64,000 bases of DNA from Reyranella sp. CPCC 100927 (GTDB lineage: Bacteria; Pseudomonadota; Alphaproteobacteria; Reyranellales; Reyranellaceae). The stretch lies in NCBI RefSeq assembly GCF_007859315.1, contig NZ_VOHA01000015.1, positions 1 to 64,000 on the forward strand, read 5' to 3'. Each line of letters starts with the position of its first letter. Positions within the stretch are counted from its first letter, which is position 1. Shown here one piece after another: positions 45,019-55,277 of this stretch. The notes under the pieces were generated by a model that saw only the letters and a list, made by a program, of their open reading frames with translations, was not told the origin of the DNA and did no database searches. Both the position numbers and the translations under genes were made by a program.

Positions 45019-47118
45019 TTAGATCTCGACCTGACCACCCAATTCGACAGCGCGGTTGGGCGGAATGCGGAAGAAGACCTTGGATGCCAGCGCCGTGGTC
45101 GACAGGAAGATGAACAGTGCCTGCCGAATGCGGCCCAGGGTCGAGCGCGCCGCAGGGATCAGGCTCTCGCGGCCGAGGAAGAACGAGGTCTGCATCTCGT
45201 CGTAGGCAAGACCGTGCACGCGGCATTTCGACAGCGCGCCCGGTACGTCGGGCTGTTCCATGAAGCCGTAACGCACGACGACGGCATGGAAGCCCTTGCC
45301 CAGGCGCCGCACCTCCACCCGCTTGACCTCGGCCACGCGCGGGATGTCGACCGTCAGCACCTGCAGCAGGATGATGCGTTCGTGCAGCACCTTGTTGTGC
45401 TTGAGGTTGTGCAGCAGGGCCAGCGGCACGGTGTTGATGTCGCCGGTCATGAACACGGCAGTGCCGGCGACCCGCAGTGGCGCCTCACGCATGGTCGACA
45501 GGAACAGGTCGACCGGCATGGCGCTGCCATGCAGCTTTTCGTACAGCACGGCACGCCCGCGCCGCCACGTGGTGATCACGAACCAGGCGCCCACCGCCAT
45601 GGCCAGCGGGAACCAGCCGCCTTCCGGGATCTTCAGCGCATTGGCGGCAAAGAAGGCGACGTCGACCAGCCCCAGTGCCGCGAAGACCGCCAGCGCCGTC
45701 CACTTGTTCCACTTCCAGATCAGGGCGGCGACGATGGCGGCAAGCCCGGCATCGATGGTCATGGCACCGGTCACGGCGATGCCATAGGCGCCGGCAATGT
45801 TGCTGGACGAACCGAAGCCGATCACCAGCGCGATGACACCCGCCATCATGATCCAGTTCACGCGCGGGATGTAGATCTGGCCGATCTCGGTTTCCGACGT
45901 ATGCCGGATGGTCATGCGCGGCAGCAGGCCGAGCTGGATCGCCTGCTGGGTGAGTGAAAAGACACCCGAGATCACCGCCTGCGAGGCGATGATGGCCGCT
46001 GCGGTGGCCAGCGCAATCATCGGGATCAGGGCCCAGTCGGGCGCCAACTCGAAGAACAGGTGATCCAGCACTTCGGGGTGGCGCAGCAGCAGTGCGCCCT
46101 GGCCGAAATAGTTGAGGACCAGGGCCGGCAGGACCATGCCGAACCAGGCGATGCGAATAGGCTTACGGCCGAAATGACCCATGTCGGCGTAGAGCGCTTC
46201 GCCGCCGGTGATGGCGAGCACGATCGCGCCCAGGGCCAGGAACGTCTTCCAGCCCAGCGCATCGATGAGGACAATGCCGTAGTAGGGATTCAGCGCTTTG
46301 AGGACCGAGGGATTGTGCGCGATGTGCCACACGCCCAGCCCGGCCAGGGTGATGAACCACAGGCACATGATCGGCCCGAACAGCTGACCCACGCGGCTGG
46401 TGCCGCGCGCCTGGATGAGAAACAACAAGGTCAGAATGCCGACCGCGATCGGCACGACGAAATGCTTCAGCCCGGGCTGGACCGCCTGGATGCCCTCGAC
46501 CGCCGACAGCACGGTCATCGCCGGCGTGATCAGTCCATCGCCGAAGAACAGTGTCAGGCCGATGATCGATGCCAGCAGGATCAGCGAGCGCTGCCGGGTC
46601 GCGCCGACCGGCAAGGCATTCGACGCCAGTCGTGCCAACGCCAGCACGCCGCCCTCGCCACGGTTGTCGGCGCGCAGAATCAGGATGACGTACTTCACCG
46701 TCACGGTGAGCATGATCGCCCAGAACACCAGCGACAGCACACCCAGCACCGCCGTGGGATCCCGGACGGACAGGCCGCCGCCGGGATGGAAGGCTTCGCG
46801 GACGGTGTAGAGCGGGCTGGTGCCGATATCGCCGTAGACCACGCCCAGCGCGGCAATGGTCAGCGCCTGCAATGCACCTTTATGACGATTGTCGGTGGCG
46901 GCGCTGTCGGGGTTGTGCTCGGGCATCATGGCATCGGCCAGAGTCGGATTGCCCAGCACGGGCTCAGCCGCGGCAGCGCTGGGCGCGCCGACGACAGCCG
47001 GCTCGGGCGAAGGACCTGCTGCAACCGGTCCGTCGGCGGCAGTTCCATCCCGACCGTGACCCGGCTGCCCGGCCGGACCGGTAGAAGCGCCTGTGGCGGC
47101 GCTGTCCGAAGAAGTCAT
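45019..47118 (-). CDS. kup: Potassium uptake protein Kup
   Basis: A K+/H+ symporter of 699 residues with 12 helices. Landmarks: GVVYGDIGTSPLYTVREAF, TVKYVILILRADNRGEGGVLAL, FFGDGLITPAMTVLSAVEG, GGEALYADMGHFG and FSLTQQAIQLGLLPRMTIRHTS. A 62-residue Ala/Gly/Pro-rich N-terminal extension (ASTGPAGQPGHGRDG and more) precedes the family start; an in-frame ATG pair at 46929/46926 would remove it. The start at 47118 is kept but uncertain because no ribosome site is seen. It is divergent from the cupin gene, 243 bp away. Confidence 0.93.
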   Translation of the reverse strand: MTSSDSAATGASTGPAGQPGHGRDGTAADGPVAAGPSPEPAVVGAPSAAAAEPVLGNPTLADAMMPEHNPDSAATDNRHKGALQALTIAALGVVYGDIGTSPLYTVREAFHPGGGLSVRDPTAVLGVLSLVFWAIMLTVTVKYVILILRADNRGEGGVLALARLASNALPVGATRQRSLILLASIIGLTLFFGDGLITPAMTVLSAVEGIQAVQPGLKHFVVPIAVGILTLLFLIQARGTSRVGQLFGPIMCLWFITLAGLGVWHIAHNPSVLKALNPYYGIVLIDALGWKTFLALGAIVLAITGGEALYADMGHFGRKPIRIAWFGMVLPALVLNYFGQGALLLRHPEVLDHLFFELAPDWALIPMIALATAAAIIASQAVISGVFSLTQQAIQLGLLPRMTIRHTSETEIGQIYIPRVNWIMMAGVIALVIGFGSSSNIAGAYGIAVTGAMTIDAGLAAIVAALIWKWNKWTALAVFAALGLVDVAFFAANALKIPEGGWFPLAMAVGAWFVITTWRRGRAVLYEKLHGSAMPVDLFLSTMREAPLRVAGTAVFMTGDINTVPLALLHNLKHNKVLHERIILLQVLTVDIPRVAEVKRVEVRRLGKGFHAVVVRYGFMEQPDVPGALSKCRVHGLAYDEMQTSFFLGRESLIPAARSTLGRIRQALFIFLSTTALASKVFFRIPPNRAVELGGQVEI

Positions 47119-47361
47119 ACGTAAGAAGGTCCCGGCCGGATGGCACCATCAGTCATCGTCCGGCCCGATTGAAGGGACCCCGGTCGACGTGGGGCCGCGT
47201 GATGCGCTTGCTCTCCCCGCAAGTCAAGCGATGCCGCGCTCCCAGACGTCGCAGTCTGCGCGTTCTCAAAAAAACTGACAAGTGTTTCAACAGGTTATGG
47301 CTGCAACAAAGCGGGATTGATATGGTCCACCCCGACAGACTTCGGTGAAGGAGAGGGTGAC

Positions 47362-47670
47362 ATGGCGGAGCGGCCCGAGGATGCCAAGCGGGTGCTGGCG
47401 CAAGGGACAAAACAAGGCGAGACCGATCGCGCGATCATCACCGAATGGCGTTTCCCGCCCGGCGGTCATACCGGCTGGCATCGGCATGGGCATGACTACA
47501 TCGTGGTGCCGATCACATCAGGCGACCTCGCGATCTGGAACGGGACGCAGGAGATCCGCTCGCCGCTGGTCAGCGGTGTCTCCTACACCCGTGCCGCCGG
47601 CGTCGAGCACGACGTGATCAATCCCAACAGCTTCGAGTTCGTGTTCATCGAGATCGAGATCAAGCCGTAG
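47362..47670 (+). CDS. Small cupin-domain protein
   Basis: A 102-residue single cupin barrel. The metal motif is GGHTGWHRHGHDY (HxH plus a following His) and the second cupin motif carries His in AAGVEHDVINPNSFEFVFIE. The role is unknown; such proteins can be isomerases, dioxygenases or sensors. A purine-rich AGGAGAGGGTGAC leads to the ATG. It lies in the 243-bp divergent gap from kup and ends 43 bp before the convergent aldolase. Confidence 0.78.
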   Translation: MAERPEDAKRVLAQGTKQGETDRAIITEWRFPPGGHTGWHRHGHDYIVVPITSGDLAIWNGTQEIRSPLVSGVSYTRAAGVEHDVINPNSFEFVFIEIEIKP

Positions 47671-47712
47671 CACGAGGTCGCTTCATGATTCGGCGCGGTG
47701 AATGCGGCGCGT

Positions 47713-48501
47713 TCACCGTCCTTTTGCCCGGGCGATCCCGTCGGCCAGCGCGCCCTGCAGCAGCATCACGTCGCCAGCGACCGATACCCAGTCGTAGCCC
47801 CTTTTGATAAAGGCCGCGGCCTCGGTTGCGTCGCGTGCCAGTCGGCCGGCCGATTTCCCATGCCGTCGGCAAGCGGCGATGGTCTGCTCCTCGGCAGCGA
47901 CAAAGGCCGGATCGTCGAAGGCACCGGGTTTGCCCAGCGCGACCGAAAGATCGTTATGGCCGATCCACAGGACGTCGACGCCGTCCAATGCCGCGATCTG
48001 GTCGGCCGCTGCCGCACCGGCACCATCCTCGATCTGCAGGATCACCAGGGTCCGCGCGTTGTGCTCGGCAAAGCGTTCGGCCAGCGTGCCGCCGGTCATG
48101 CGATAGCGTTCATGCGCCAGGCCCATGGCCACGCCGCGATGACCGTCGGGGAAGTACTTCACCGTGCGCACGGCCTGGACGGCCTGCTCGAGCGACGAGA
48201 CCATCGGGACCATGACGCCGTCGGCGCCGATATCCATGGCGCGGGCCAGGTGGTCGTAGCTTTTTGACGGCACGCGCACGATCGCCGGCAGGTCGCCGGC
48301 GTGCATGTACTTCACCGTCGCGCGCACCGTATCGAAACCGAAACCGGTGTGCTCCATGTCGATGACCGCGAAGTCGGCGCCGGCCGCCTTCAGGATCTGG
48401 CCGATCCCGGGCACGACGAATTCGAAGACGAACGTGCCGATCTTGGGTGCCGGCGTGCCGACATGCGAACGCAATCCCGTTTTGTTGCCGGATCCTGCCA
48501 T
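47713..48501 (-). CDS. HpcH/HpaI family aldolase
   Basis: A 262-residue class II aldolase for pyruvate-type retro-aldol cleavage of 2-keto-hydroxy acids. It has the family core: DFAVIDMEHTGFGFDTVR, GADGVMVPMVSSLEQAVQAVRTVKYFPDGHRGVAMGLA, and ILQIEDGAGAAAADQIAALDGVDVLWIGHNDLS with metal-binding Glu and Asp. The specific sugar or aromatic-degradation substrate is unknown. The start at 48501 is standard. It is divergent from the nitronate-monooxygenase-like gene. Confidence 0.88.
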   Translation of the reverse strand: MAGSGNKTGLRSHVGTPAPKIGTFVFEFVVPGIGQILKAAGADFAVIDMEHTGFGFDTVRATVKYMHAGDLPAIVRVPSKSYDHLARAMDIGADGVMVPMVSSLEQAVQAVRTVKYFPDGHRGVAMGLAHERYRMTGGTLAERFAEHNARTLVILQIEDGAGAAAADQIAALDGVDVLWIGHNDLSVALGKPGAFDDPAFVAAEEQTIAACRRHGKSAGRLARDATEAAAFIKRGYDWVSVAGDVMLLQGALADGIARAKGR

Positions 48502-48578
48502 CGTCTCTCCCTCGAGCTCTTGCGTGACCGTAGCGCGCGGTCTACGCGACCCTCAAGCAATGCCAGAGGGGGAGAGAC

Positions 48579-49562
48579 ATGACGCTGCCGCAGGACCTTG
48601 CCGACCGCCTGTCGCTGCCGCTGATCGCGGCGCCGATGTTCCTGGTGTCGGGGCCGGATCTCGTGGTCGAGGCCTGCCGTGCCGGCGTCGTGGGCGCCTT
48701 CCCGACGGTGAATTGCCGGACGACGGATGAGCTCGACGCCTGGCTGGCGGACATGAAGAAGCGGGTGCAAGGCGGCGAGCAGTGCAGCGGACGCCGAGCG
48801 GCACCGCTATGCCCCAATATCCTGGTGCATCCGTCGAATCACCGGCGCGATGCCGACGTTGCCGTGCTGGTCGCGCACCGGGTCGAACTGGTCATCGCCA
48901 GCGTCGGCAACCCGGCGCCGATCATTCCCGCCCTGCACGATATCGGCTGCCGGGTCCTGGCCGACGTCGCGACGCTCCGCCACGCCGAAAAGGCCATCGC
49001 ATCCGGTGCTGACGGTCTGGTGCTGCTCACGGCCGGCGCCGGCGGCCAGACCGGCTGGGCCAACCCGTTCGCCTTCGTTCGCGCGGTGCGGGCGATGTGG
49101 GATGGACCGATCGTGCTGGCCGGTGGCGTGTCGGACGGCCAGGCCTTGTTCGCTGCCCAGGCGCTGGGTTGCGACCTCGCCTATATGGGCACGCGGTTCA
49201 TCGCGACGCGCGAGAGCATGGCCGCGCGCGGCTACAAGGACATGCTGGTGACGTCGCGGCTGGACGACGTGCTGCTGACCAAGGCGATCACTGGCCTGGA
49301 AACCAATATCCTGCGGCCCTCGCTGCTGGCGGCAGGGCTGGATCCGGATCGGCTACCGGCCCGCGGCACCATCGACGTGGCCAAGGACATCAACCGGAGC
49401 GCGCGCGAAGAAACCGATGCCTGTGAGGCCAAGCGCTGGAAGGACATCTGGAGCGCCGGGCATTCGGTATCAGGCGTCGCCGATGTCCCGGCCGTGGCGG
49501 ATCTGGTCGCGCGGACGTCCGACGAGTACGCCGCGGCGCGGCGTGACATGCTCTCGCTTTGA
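48579..49562 (+). CDS. NAD(P)H-dependent flavin oxidoreductase, nitronate monooxygenase family
   Basis: A 327-residue TIM-barrel flavoprotein of the 2-nitropropane dioxygenase family. Features: LIAAPMFLVSGPDLVVEACRAGVVGAFPT (the start of the barrel), GADGLVLLTAGAGGQTG (phosphate-binding loop), and IVLAGGVSDGQALFAAQALGCDLAYMGTRFIAT. It oxidises nitronates or reduces other substrates; the exact one is unknown. GGGGGAGAG precedes the ATG. The Usg gene converges, with stops five bases apart. Confidence 0.88.
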   Translation: MTLPQDLADRLSLPLIAAPMFLVSGPDLVVEACRAGVVGAFPTVNCRTTDELDAWLADMKKRVQGGEQCSGRRAAPLCPNILVHPSNHRRDADVAVLVAHRVELVIASVGNPAPIIPALHDIGCRVLADVATLRHAEKAIASGADGLVLLTAGAGGQTGWANPFAFVRAVRAMWDGPIVLAGGVSDGQALFAAQALGCDLAYMGTRFIATRESMAARGYKDMLVTSRLDDVLLTKAITGLETNILRPSLLAAGLDPDRLPARGTIDVAKDINRSAREETDACEAKRWKDIWSAGHSVSGVADVPAVADLVARTSDEYAAARRDMLSL

Positions 49563-49567
49563 AAACT

Positions 49568-49834
49568 CTAGTGAAGCCGGTGAAACGCTTCCGTGAAGCG
49601 GAATTCGGCGGGTTGGATCAGCCCCGCGCTGGCGATGCGCACACGGTGCAGCTTGCCCTCGAGGTTGCGGTGCCAGAAGCCCAGGAAACGGGCGAGAACG
49701 GGGAACTTGGGGGCGATATCCAGGTCCTGCCACACGAACGTTTGGAGGACATGCTGGTGGTCCGGCATCCAGTACAGGATCTCAGCTGTCGTCAGGCGGT
49801 AGTTCTTGAGTTGCTTTTCGAACGCCTTGGTCAT
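49568..49834 (-). CDS. Usg family protein
   Basis: An 88-residue protein of the Usg family (often annotated as tryptophan-operon leader protein). It has the family sequence NYRLTTAEILYWMPDH, then FVWQDLDIAPKFPVLARFLGFWHRNLEGKLHRVRIA in parts, and the closing PAEFRFTEAF. Function unknown. The start at 49834 has AAGGAG 11 bases upstream; an upstream in-frame ATG at 49855 is less likely. It lies between the nitronate-monooxygenase-like gene and the groESL operon, to which it is divergent. Confidence 0.87.
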   Translation of the reverse strand: MTKAFEKQLKNYRLTTAEILYWMPDHQHVLQTFVWQDLDIAPKFPVLARFLGFWHRNLEGKLHRVRIASAGLIQPAEFRFTEAFHRLH

Positions 49835-50034
49835 GGGAACGAGGCTCCTTGACAACGCGAACGCTGTCGAATAGTCACACGTTCCTCATCGACCTGCAAG
49901 AATTATGCAAAGAAATCAATGTATTAGCAGCAATTGGTGAAGAGTGCTGCCATTCTTGCCGCGCGTCGTCCCGGACAACCCCGCGCCGGATTGGTAAAGA
50001 TCGGAAAAATAACGGCAATCCGCCTCCGCGCGCC

Positions 50035-50062
50035 TTGACTCATTTCCGACCGCCTCTTACAT
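50035..50062 (+). promoter_or_regulatory. Candidate groESL promoter
   Basis: TTGACT (50035-50040) and TTACAT (50057-50062) with a 16-bp spacer form a housekeeping-type promoter whose start would fall just before or within the CIRCE element. The rest of the 333-bp gap between Usg and groES (49835-50167) shows only an AT-rich patch around 49900-49935 and no gene. Confidence 0.5.
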
Positions 50063-50074
50063 CCACGCCGCGCA

Positions 50075-50101
50075 TTGGCACTCACTTTGAGGGAGTGCTA
50101 A
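50075..50101 (+). promoter_or_regulatory. CIRCE operator (HrcA binding site)
   Basis: TTGGCACTC (50075-50083), nine-base spacer, GAGTGCTAA (50093-50101). This is the CIRCE inverted repeat TTAGCACTC-N9-GAGTGCTAA with one mismatch in the left arm. It sits 67 bp before the groES ATG, directly downstream of the candidate promoter, as expected for HrcA repression of groESL. HrcA itself is outside the window. Confidence 0.93.
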
Positions 50102-50167
50102 CGGCGATATCCAGGCCCCCATGGCTCGATTGGGGGCGCTCGTTTTTGACCTATGAGGAGGGAGTCC

Positions 50168-50482
50168 ATGCAGTTTCGTCCGCTGCACGACCGCGTCGTG
50201 GTGAAGCGCGTCGCGGAAGAAGAGAAGACCAAGGGCGGGATCATCATTCCCGACACCGCCAAGGAAAAGCCGATGGAAGGCGAGATTGTCGCCGTCGGCC
50301 CCGGCGCCCGCGATGAGAAGGGCGTTCTCGTTGCGCTCGACGTCAAGGTTGGCGACCGCATCCTGTTCGGCAAGTGGTCGGGCACCGAGGTGAAGCTCGA
50401 TGGCCAGGATCTCCTGATCATGAAGGAGTCCGACATCATGGGCATCCTCGAGGTCACGAAGAGCGCGAAGAAAGCCGCCTGA
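50168..50482 (+). CDS. groES: Co-chaperonin GroES
   Basis: The 104-residue lid of the GroEL folding chamber. It begins [15 protein letters not shown], then the mobile loop region [19 protein letters not shown] with the family glycines, and ends with the typical [16 protein letters not shown]. The start at 50168 follows GAGGAGG; an in-frame ATG at 50153 is not used by the family. It is co-transcribed with groEL (53-bp gap) behind a CIRCE operator. Confidence 0.98.
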   Translation: MQFRPLHDRVVVKRVAEEEKTKGGIIIPDTAKEKPMEGEIVAVGPGARDEKGVLVALDVKVGDRILFGKWSGTEVKLDGQDLLIMKESDIMGILEVTKSAKKAA

Positions 50483-50523
50483 TCCGTCCTGCGCCGCCGC
50501 GCGGACGGATTTTCCATTTTTGA

Positions 50524-52182
<1,659 letters not shown>

Positions 52183-52211
52183 GTCCGACGCCTGTTCCGC
52201 ACGGAACACGA

Positions 52212-52244
52212 GGGCCGGGGTGCAAACCCCGGCCCTTTTGTTTT
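52212..52244 (+). terminator. Rho-independent terminator of groESL
   Basis: Perfect 9-bp stem GGGCCGGGG / CCCCGGCCC with the loop TGCAAA, followed by TTTTGTTTT. It starts 30 bp after the groEL stop and ends nine bases before the convergent dioxygenase gene. Confidence 0.93.
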
Positions 52245-52252
52245 GGCGTCGA

Positions 52253-53173
52253 TCAGGTCACGACGCCGAGGAAGCGGTCGTTGAGCTCTTTCTGATAGTA
52301 GAAGATGCCTTTGCCCAGTTCGTCCGCCGTCCATATCCGGGTCGGATGATCGGGATAGTGCGTGTAGCCGCCGGCGAACACTTCGTTGCGATTGCCCGAG
52401 GGATCGAAGAAATAGATGGTCTGGCCGCGCGTGATGCCATGCCGCGTCGGTCCGATGTCGAGCGATACGTTGTAGCGGGCGATGATGTCGGCAGCGTGCC
52501 CCACATCGTGCCACGACTCCAGGAAGAACGCCGCGTGATGGAACTTGCCGGGCTCGGCGTGTTTCACGAAGGCGATGTCGTGCGCCTTGTTCGAGCAGCT
52601 CAGCCACACCGCGAGCGTTCCGTCCGGCATCTCGACTTTCTCCGCCACGCCGAAGCCCAGCACCTCGGTGAAGAACGCCGTCACGCCGTCGATGTCGGGG
52701 CCATAGAGCAGCACATGATCGAAGCGGGTGGCCCGCATGCCGCGCGGCTCGGACGGCCAGACGTCGGGGTTCATGATCGGCGGTGCTGTCTTTGACTGCT
52801 CGACCTGGGCGAAGAGCTCGATGCGATGTCCGGTCGGCACGACAAAGCTTACTCTGCGGCCCATGCCGGGCTGCTCGCCGGCGGGAACCTCGCGCACCGC
52901 GATGCCCTTCGCTTCGATGCGGTTCTTGAAGGCGTCGAGTTCACCGTCGCTGGCGACCTTGAAACCGACGACGTCCATGCCCGGTGTATCGGCCTCGCGC
53001 AGGATCACGCTGTGCCGGTCGAACTCGTCCCAGCCCTTGAGATAGACACGTCCATCCTTTTCGCGGCTGACCTCATCCAGGCCGATGCGGTCGACATAGT
53101 GTGTCACCGCCGCCGCCAGGTCGAGGACACGCAGCTGGACATAGCCTGGGCGCAGCACTCCCGTCAGAGACAT
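52253..53173 (-). CDS. Catechol 2,3-dioxygenase (extradiol, type I)
   Basis: A 306-residue iron(II) extradiol enzyme that opens aromatic diols in the meta fashion. It has two vicinal-oxygen-chelate domains. Metal ligands are His153 (TRFDHVLLYG), His212/213 (GKFHHAAF) and Glu264 (NRNEVFAGGY), at positions nearly identical to XylE. The start at 53173 follows AAGGAGGAAGCG. A XylT-like ferredoxin gene ends 27 bp upstream on the same strand, consistent with a pair that keeps the iron reduced. No other meta-pathway gene is in the window, so the pathway's remainder and exact substrate are unknown. Confidence 0.9.
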   Translation of the reverse strand: MSLTGVLRPGYVQLRVLDLAAAVTHYVDRIGLDEVSREKDGRVYLKGWDEFDRHSVILREADTPGMDVVGFKVASDGELDAFKNRIEAKGIAVREVPAGEQPGMGRRVSFVVPTGHRIELFAQVEQSKTAPPIMNPDVWPSEPRGMRATRFDHVLLYGPDIDGVTAFFTEVLGFGVAEKVEMPDGTLAVWLSCSNKAHDIAFVKHAEPGKFHHAAFFLESWHDVGHAADIIARYNVSLDIGPTRHGITRGQTIYFFDPSGNRNEVFAGGYTHYPDHPTRIWTADELGKGIFYYQKELNDRFLGVVT

Positions 53174-53200
53174 CGCTTCCTCCTTCAACGTCGTTGGTGA

Positions 53201-53641
53201 TCATGGCGGTCCGGTCCCGGCGACCCGGCGGGCCGGTACCAGCACCAGGTCTTCCAGGGGAAAGAGCCGGCAGGCCAGCGCGTAACCCTGGCGTTCCTCT
53301 TCCGCCGTCACATGGGCGCGGCTCATCCGGCCGGTACGATAGGCGCCCGCGCGGATGCGCACGCGGCAGAAGCCGCAGCCGCCGCCGCGGCAGCCCACGG
53401 CGATCGCCTTTCTGCCGCTGCGTTCCATGGCGATCAGCACGGGTGTGTCGGCATTGCAGGCGAATGCGCCTGCCGCGCCGTCGACCATGATCGAAAAGCG
53501 CCGCGCCACGTCGGGCACGTCTGTCGCCGCGGCAACAGGTTGCCGATCCGGATTCTGCTTGGCGCTGGACCGGAATGAGGATGGAGTGACGTCAGGCGAC
53601 GGCGGGTCTGCGGGACCAGCCAGCTTCGATGGAGGGCACAT
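53201..53641 (-). CDS. [2Fe-2S] ferredoxin, XylT-like
   Basis: Chloroplast-type ferredoxin whose relative XylT re-reduces oxidised catechol 2,3-dioxygenase. The cluster cysteines are Cys84, Cys89, Cys92 and Cys124 in the spacing C-x4-C-x2-C...C (GCRGGGCGFCRVR and ALACRLF). The 146-residue call includes a Pro/Ser-rich N-terminus that may not be translated; a GTG at 53518 would leave a 105-residue core, closer to family size. Neither start has a ribosome site. It directly precedes the dioxygenase gene and diverges from NUDIX. Confidence 0.78.
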   Translation of the reverse strand: MCPPSKLAGPADPPSPDVTPSSFRSSAKQNPDRQPVAAATDVPDVARRFSIMVDGAAGAFACNADTPVLIAMERSGRKAIAVGCRGGGCGFCRVRIRAGAYRTGRMSRAHVTAEEERQGYALACRLFPLEDLVLVPARRVAGTGPP

Positions 53642-53740
53642 GCCACGAACCGAACGCGCTCTGTCACGATCTTTGCCCGCGCGCCGGGGCGGCGCAAGCG
53701 GCCGTATCGGCCGTCCGGCCGCGCTTTCGGTCATGCCGGC

Positions 53741-54175
53741 ATGACGGCGACGCACAGGCACGGCCATCCCGTGTCGGTGAAAGGCGTCCTTTTCGTCGAC
53801 CGGCAGGTGCTGCTGCTGCGTAACGATCGCGATGAATGGGAGCTGCCCGGTGGCCGACCGGAGGCGGCTGAGACATGGCCGCAGGCGCTGCAGCGCGAGA
53901 TCGATGAAGAAGCAAATCTGTCGGTCGAGGTCGGACCGCTGCTGCACGAATGGCCCTACGAAGTGCTGCCCGGCCGCTGCGTGTGGATCGCTGCCTACGG
54001 TTGCCAGCTCGCACGTGCGGCGACGGCGCTTGTCAGCGCAGAGCACCGTGAACTGCGCTTCTGGCCCGTGGGGGAGATCGGCGGCTTGTCATTGCACGAC
54101 GGCTATCGCGCGGTCATCGATACGTGGAACGCTTGGGAGCGCGGGCGAGACGACCGCGCTTCCGGGTCGCTATGA
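53741..54175 (+). CDS. NUDIX hydrolase
   Basis: A 144-residue pyrophosphatase of nucleoside-diphosphate-X type. The Nudix box is complete: GGRPEAAETWPQALQREIDEEANL in pieces (G-x5-E-x7-R-E-U-x-E-E). Substrate unknown. The last 12 residues (ERGRDDRASGSL) are coded by a REP-like palindrome (54135-54163), so the C-terminus may be an accidental extension. It ends overlapping the convergent hypothetical by six bases. Confidence 0.85.
   Translation: MTATHRHGHPVSVKGVLFVDRQVLLLRNDRDEWELPGGRPEAAETWPQALQREIDEEANLSVEVGPLLHEWPYEVLPGRCVWIAAYGCQLARAATALVSAEHRELRFWPVGEIGGLSLHDGYRAVIDTWNAWERGRDDRASGSL
54135..54163. repeat. Short REP-like palindrome at the NUDIX 3' end
   Basis: GGGAGCGCGG (54135-54144) pairs with CCGCGCTTCC (54154-54163) at nine of ten positions with a nine-base centre. 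Its left arm is the same GGGAGCGCGGGCG as in the larger element at 41263-41333, so the two look related. It codes the last residues of the NUDIX protein. Confidence 0.55.
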
Positions 54176-55231
54176 AATCGTCCAGGTGATCGTGTCGCGC
54201 GGGTTTCCGGCCATGGCAACCGTCATGAACCTGTCGTGCGCCAGCGCCGCACCGACCCACAGCTCATTCCAGGCGCGCAATCCGGCGGCAGCGTCACCGT
54301 CGCTGGCGAACGCAATGCCCTTCATCAGCCGCCAACCGTTCTGCCGCACGACGGCGTTGCCGCCGTCAACGGTGCTGGCGACCTCTTCGCCCTGGGCTGC
54401 CAGCAGCGTTGCGAGATAGCGGGCAAATCCCGCTGCCCCGCCGCGCGGATCGATTCCCAATGCTGCCACCGTTTCCTCGTGGAGCTGCATGCCGATCAGT
54501 CGTGCCGTGCGACCGATCTCGGTCTCGGCATCGCGTGTACCGAGCAGATCCATCAATGTCGGCATCATCGTACGCACATACTCCATGGCATAGGAGCGAT
54601 AGGTGCGGCGCAACCGCTCCGCCGGCCATGTCGCCGTATCCAGCTGCGGCTGTGCCGCCGGATCGATCCGCGGCATGCGCTCGTTGTCGACGAAGCGCAC
54701 GCGCGCCTCGGGTGCCAAATCGTGGTCGTGTTCGTAGTAGTAGCCCTCCAGGCCCGGCGCGCCTGTCGTGATCATGCCGGTGCAGACAAAGCCCAGGCGT
54801 GGATTGCCCAACGAAACGCCGTTGTGTCCGTGCCAGCCGTGCAGCATGGCTTCGTTGACCGGATGCGGCACGCCGCAGGCGGCGGTGCCGCGCCAGATCC
54901 AGCGCGGCGGCGGATAGCGCACCCAGGCCTTGCGGTCCGAAACGCGCAGATACTCGGTCTTCACGCCGCCCAGCGCGTTGGAATGGTAGTGATACAGGGC
55001 ACAGGCGACGGCGGCCGGCTGGTCGTCCAGGCCGAGCTTTTTCAGGCCGGGCAGGAACTTTTCGTGGTGCTGGCGGCGGAAGTGGCGGAACACGAATTCG
55101 CGCGCGGTGTCGGCGCCGCGCCGCGTCACCAGCGACAGCACCGTGCCGGTCATCAGGGCGTTGTAGAGCGCGGCCAGCGCCTGATAGGCGGCTGACATGT
55201 CGGGTTGGGCTGTCGCGGACGGATCGGTCAT
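54170..55231 (-). CDS. Conserved-looking hypothetical protein, 353 residues
   Basis: I do not recognise this family. The protein is soluble, with no signal or membrane helix. Two regions look like catalytic or binding segments: HYHSNALGGVKTEYLRVSDRKAWVRYPPP with several His and Tyr (about 80-110), then CGVPHPVNEAMLHGWHGHNGVSLGNP, and a late MQLHEETVAALG. A role with a metal or acid/base histidine is possible. It starts at 55231, 46 bp from the divergent alpha/beta hydrolase. Codon usage is normal for the region. Confidence 0.7.
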   Translation of the reverse strand: MTDPSATAQPDMSAAYQALAALYNALMTGTVLSLVTRRGADTAREFVFRHFRRQHHEKFLPGLKKLGLDDQPAAVACALYHYHSNALGGVKTEYLRVSDRKAWVRYPPPRWIWRGTAACGVPHPVNEAMLHGWHGHNGVSLGNPRLGFVCTGMITTGAPGLEGYYYEHDHDLAPEARVRFVDNERMPRIDPAAQPQLDTATWPAERLRRTYRSYAMEYVRTMMPTLMDLLGTRDAETEIGRTARLIGMQLHEETVAALGIDPRGGAAGFARYLATLLAAQGEEVASTVDGGNAVVRQNGWRLMKGIAFASDGDAAAGLRAWNELWVGAALAHDRFMTVAMAGNPRDTITWTIS

Positions 55232-55277
55232 CGGGTTAGGCTACACCTTCTGAAGGACAAAGGAGTTCGGGAGGAAC

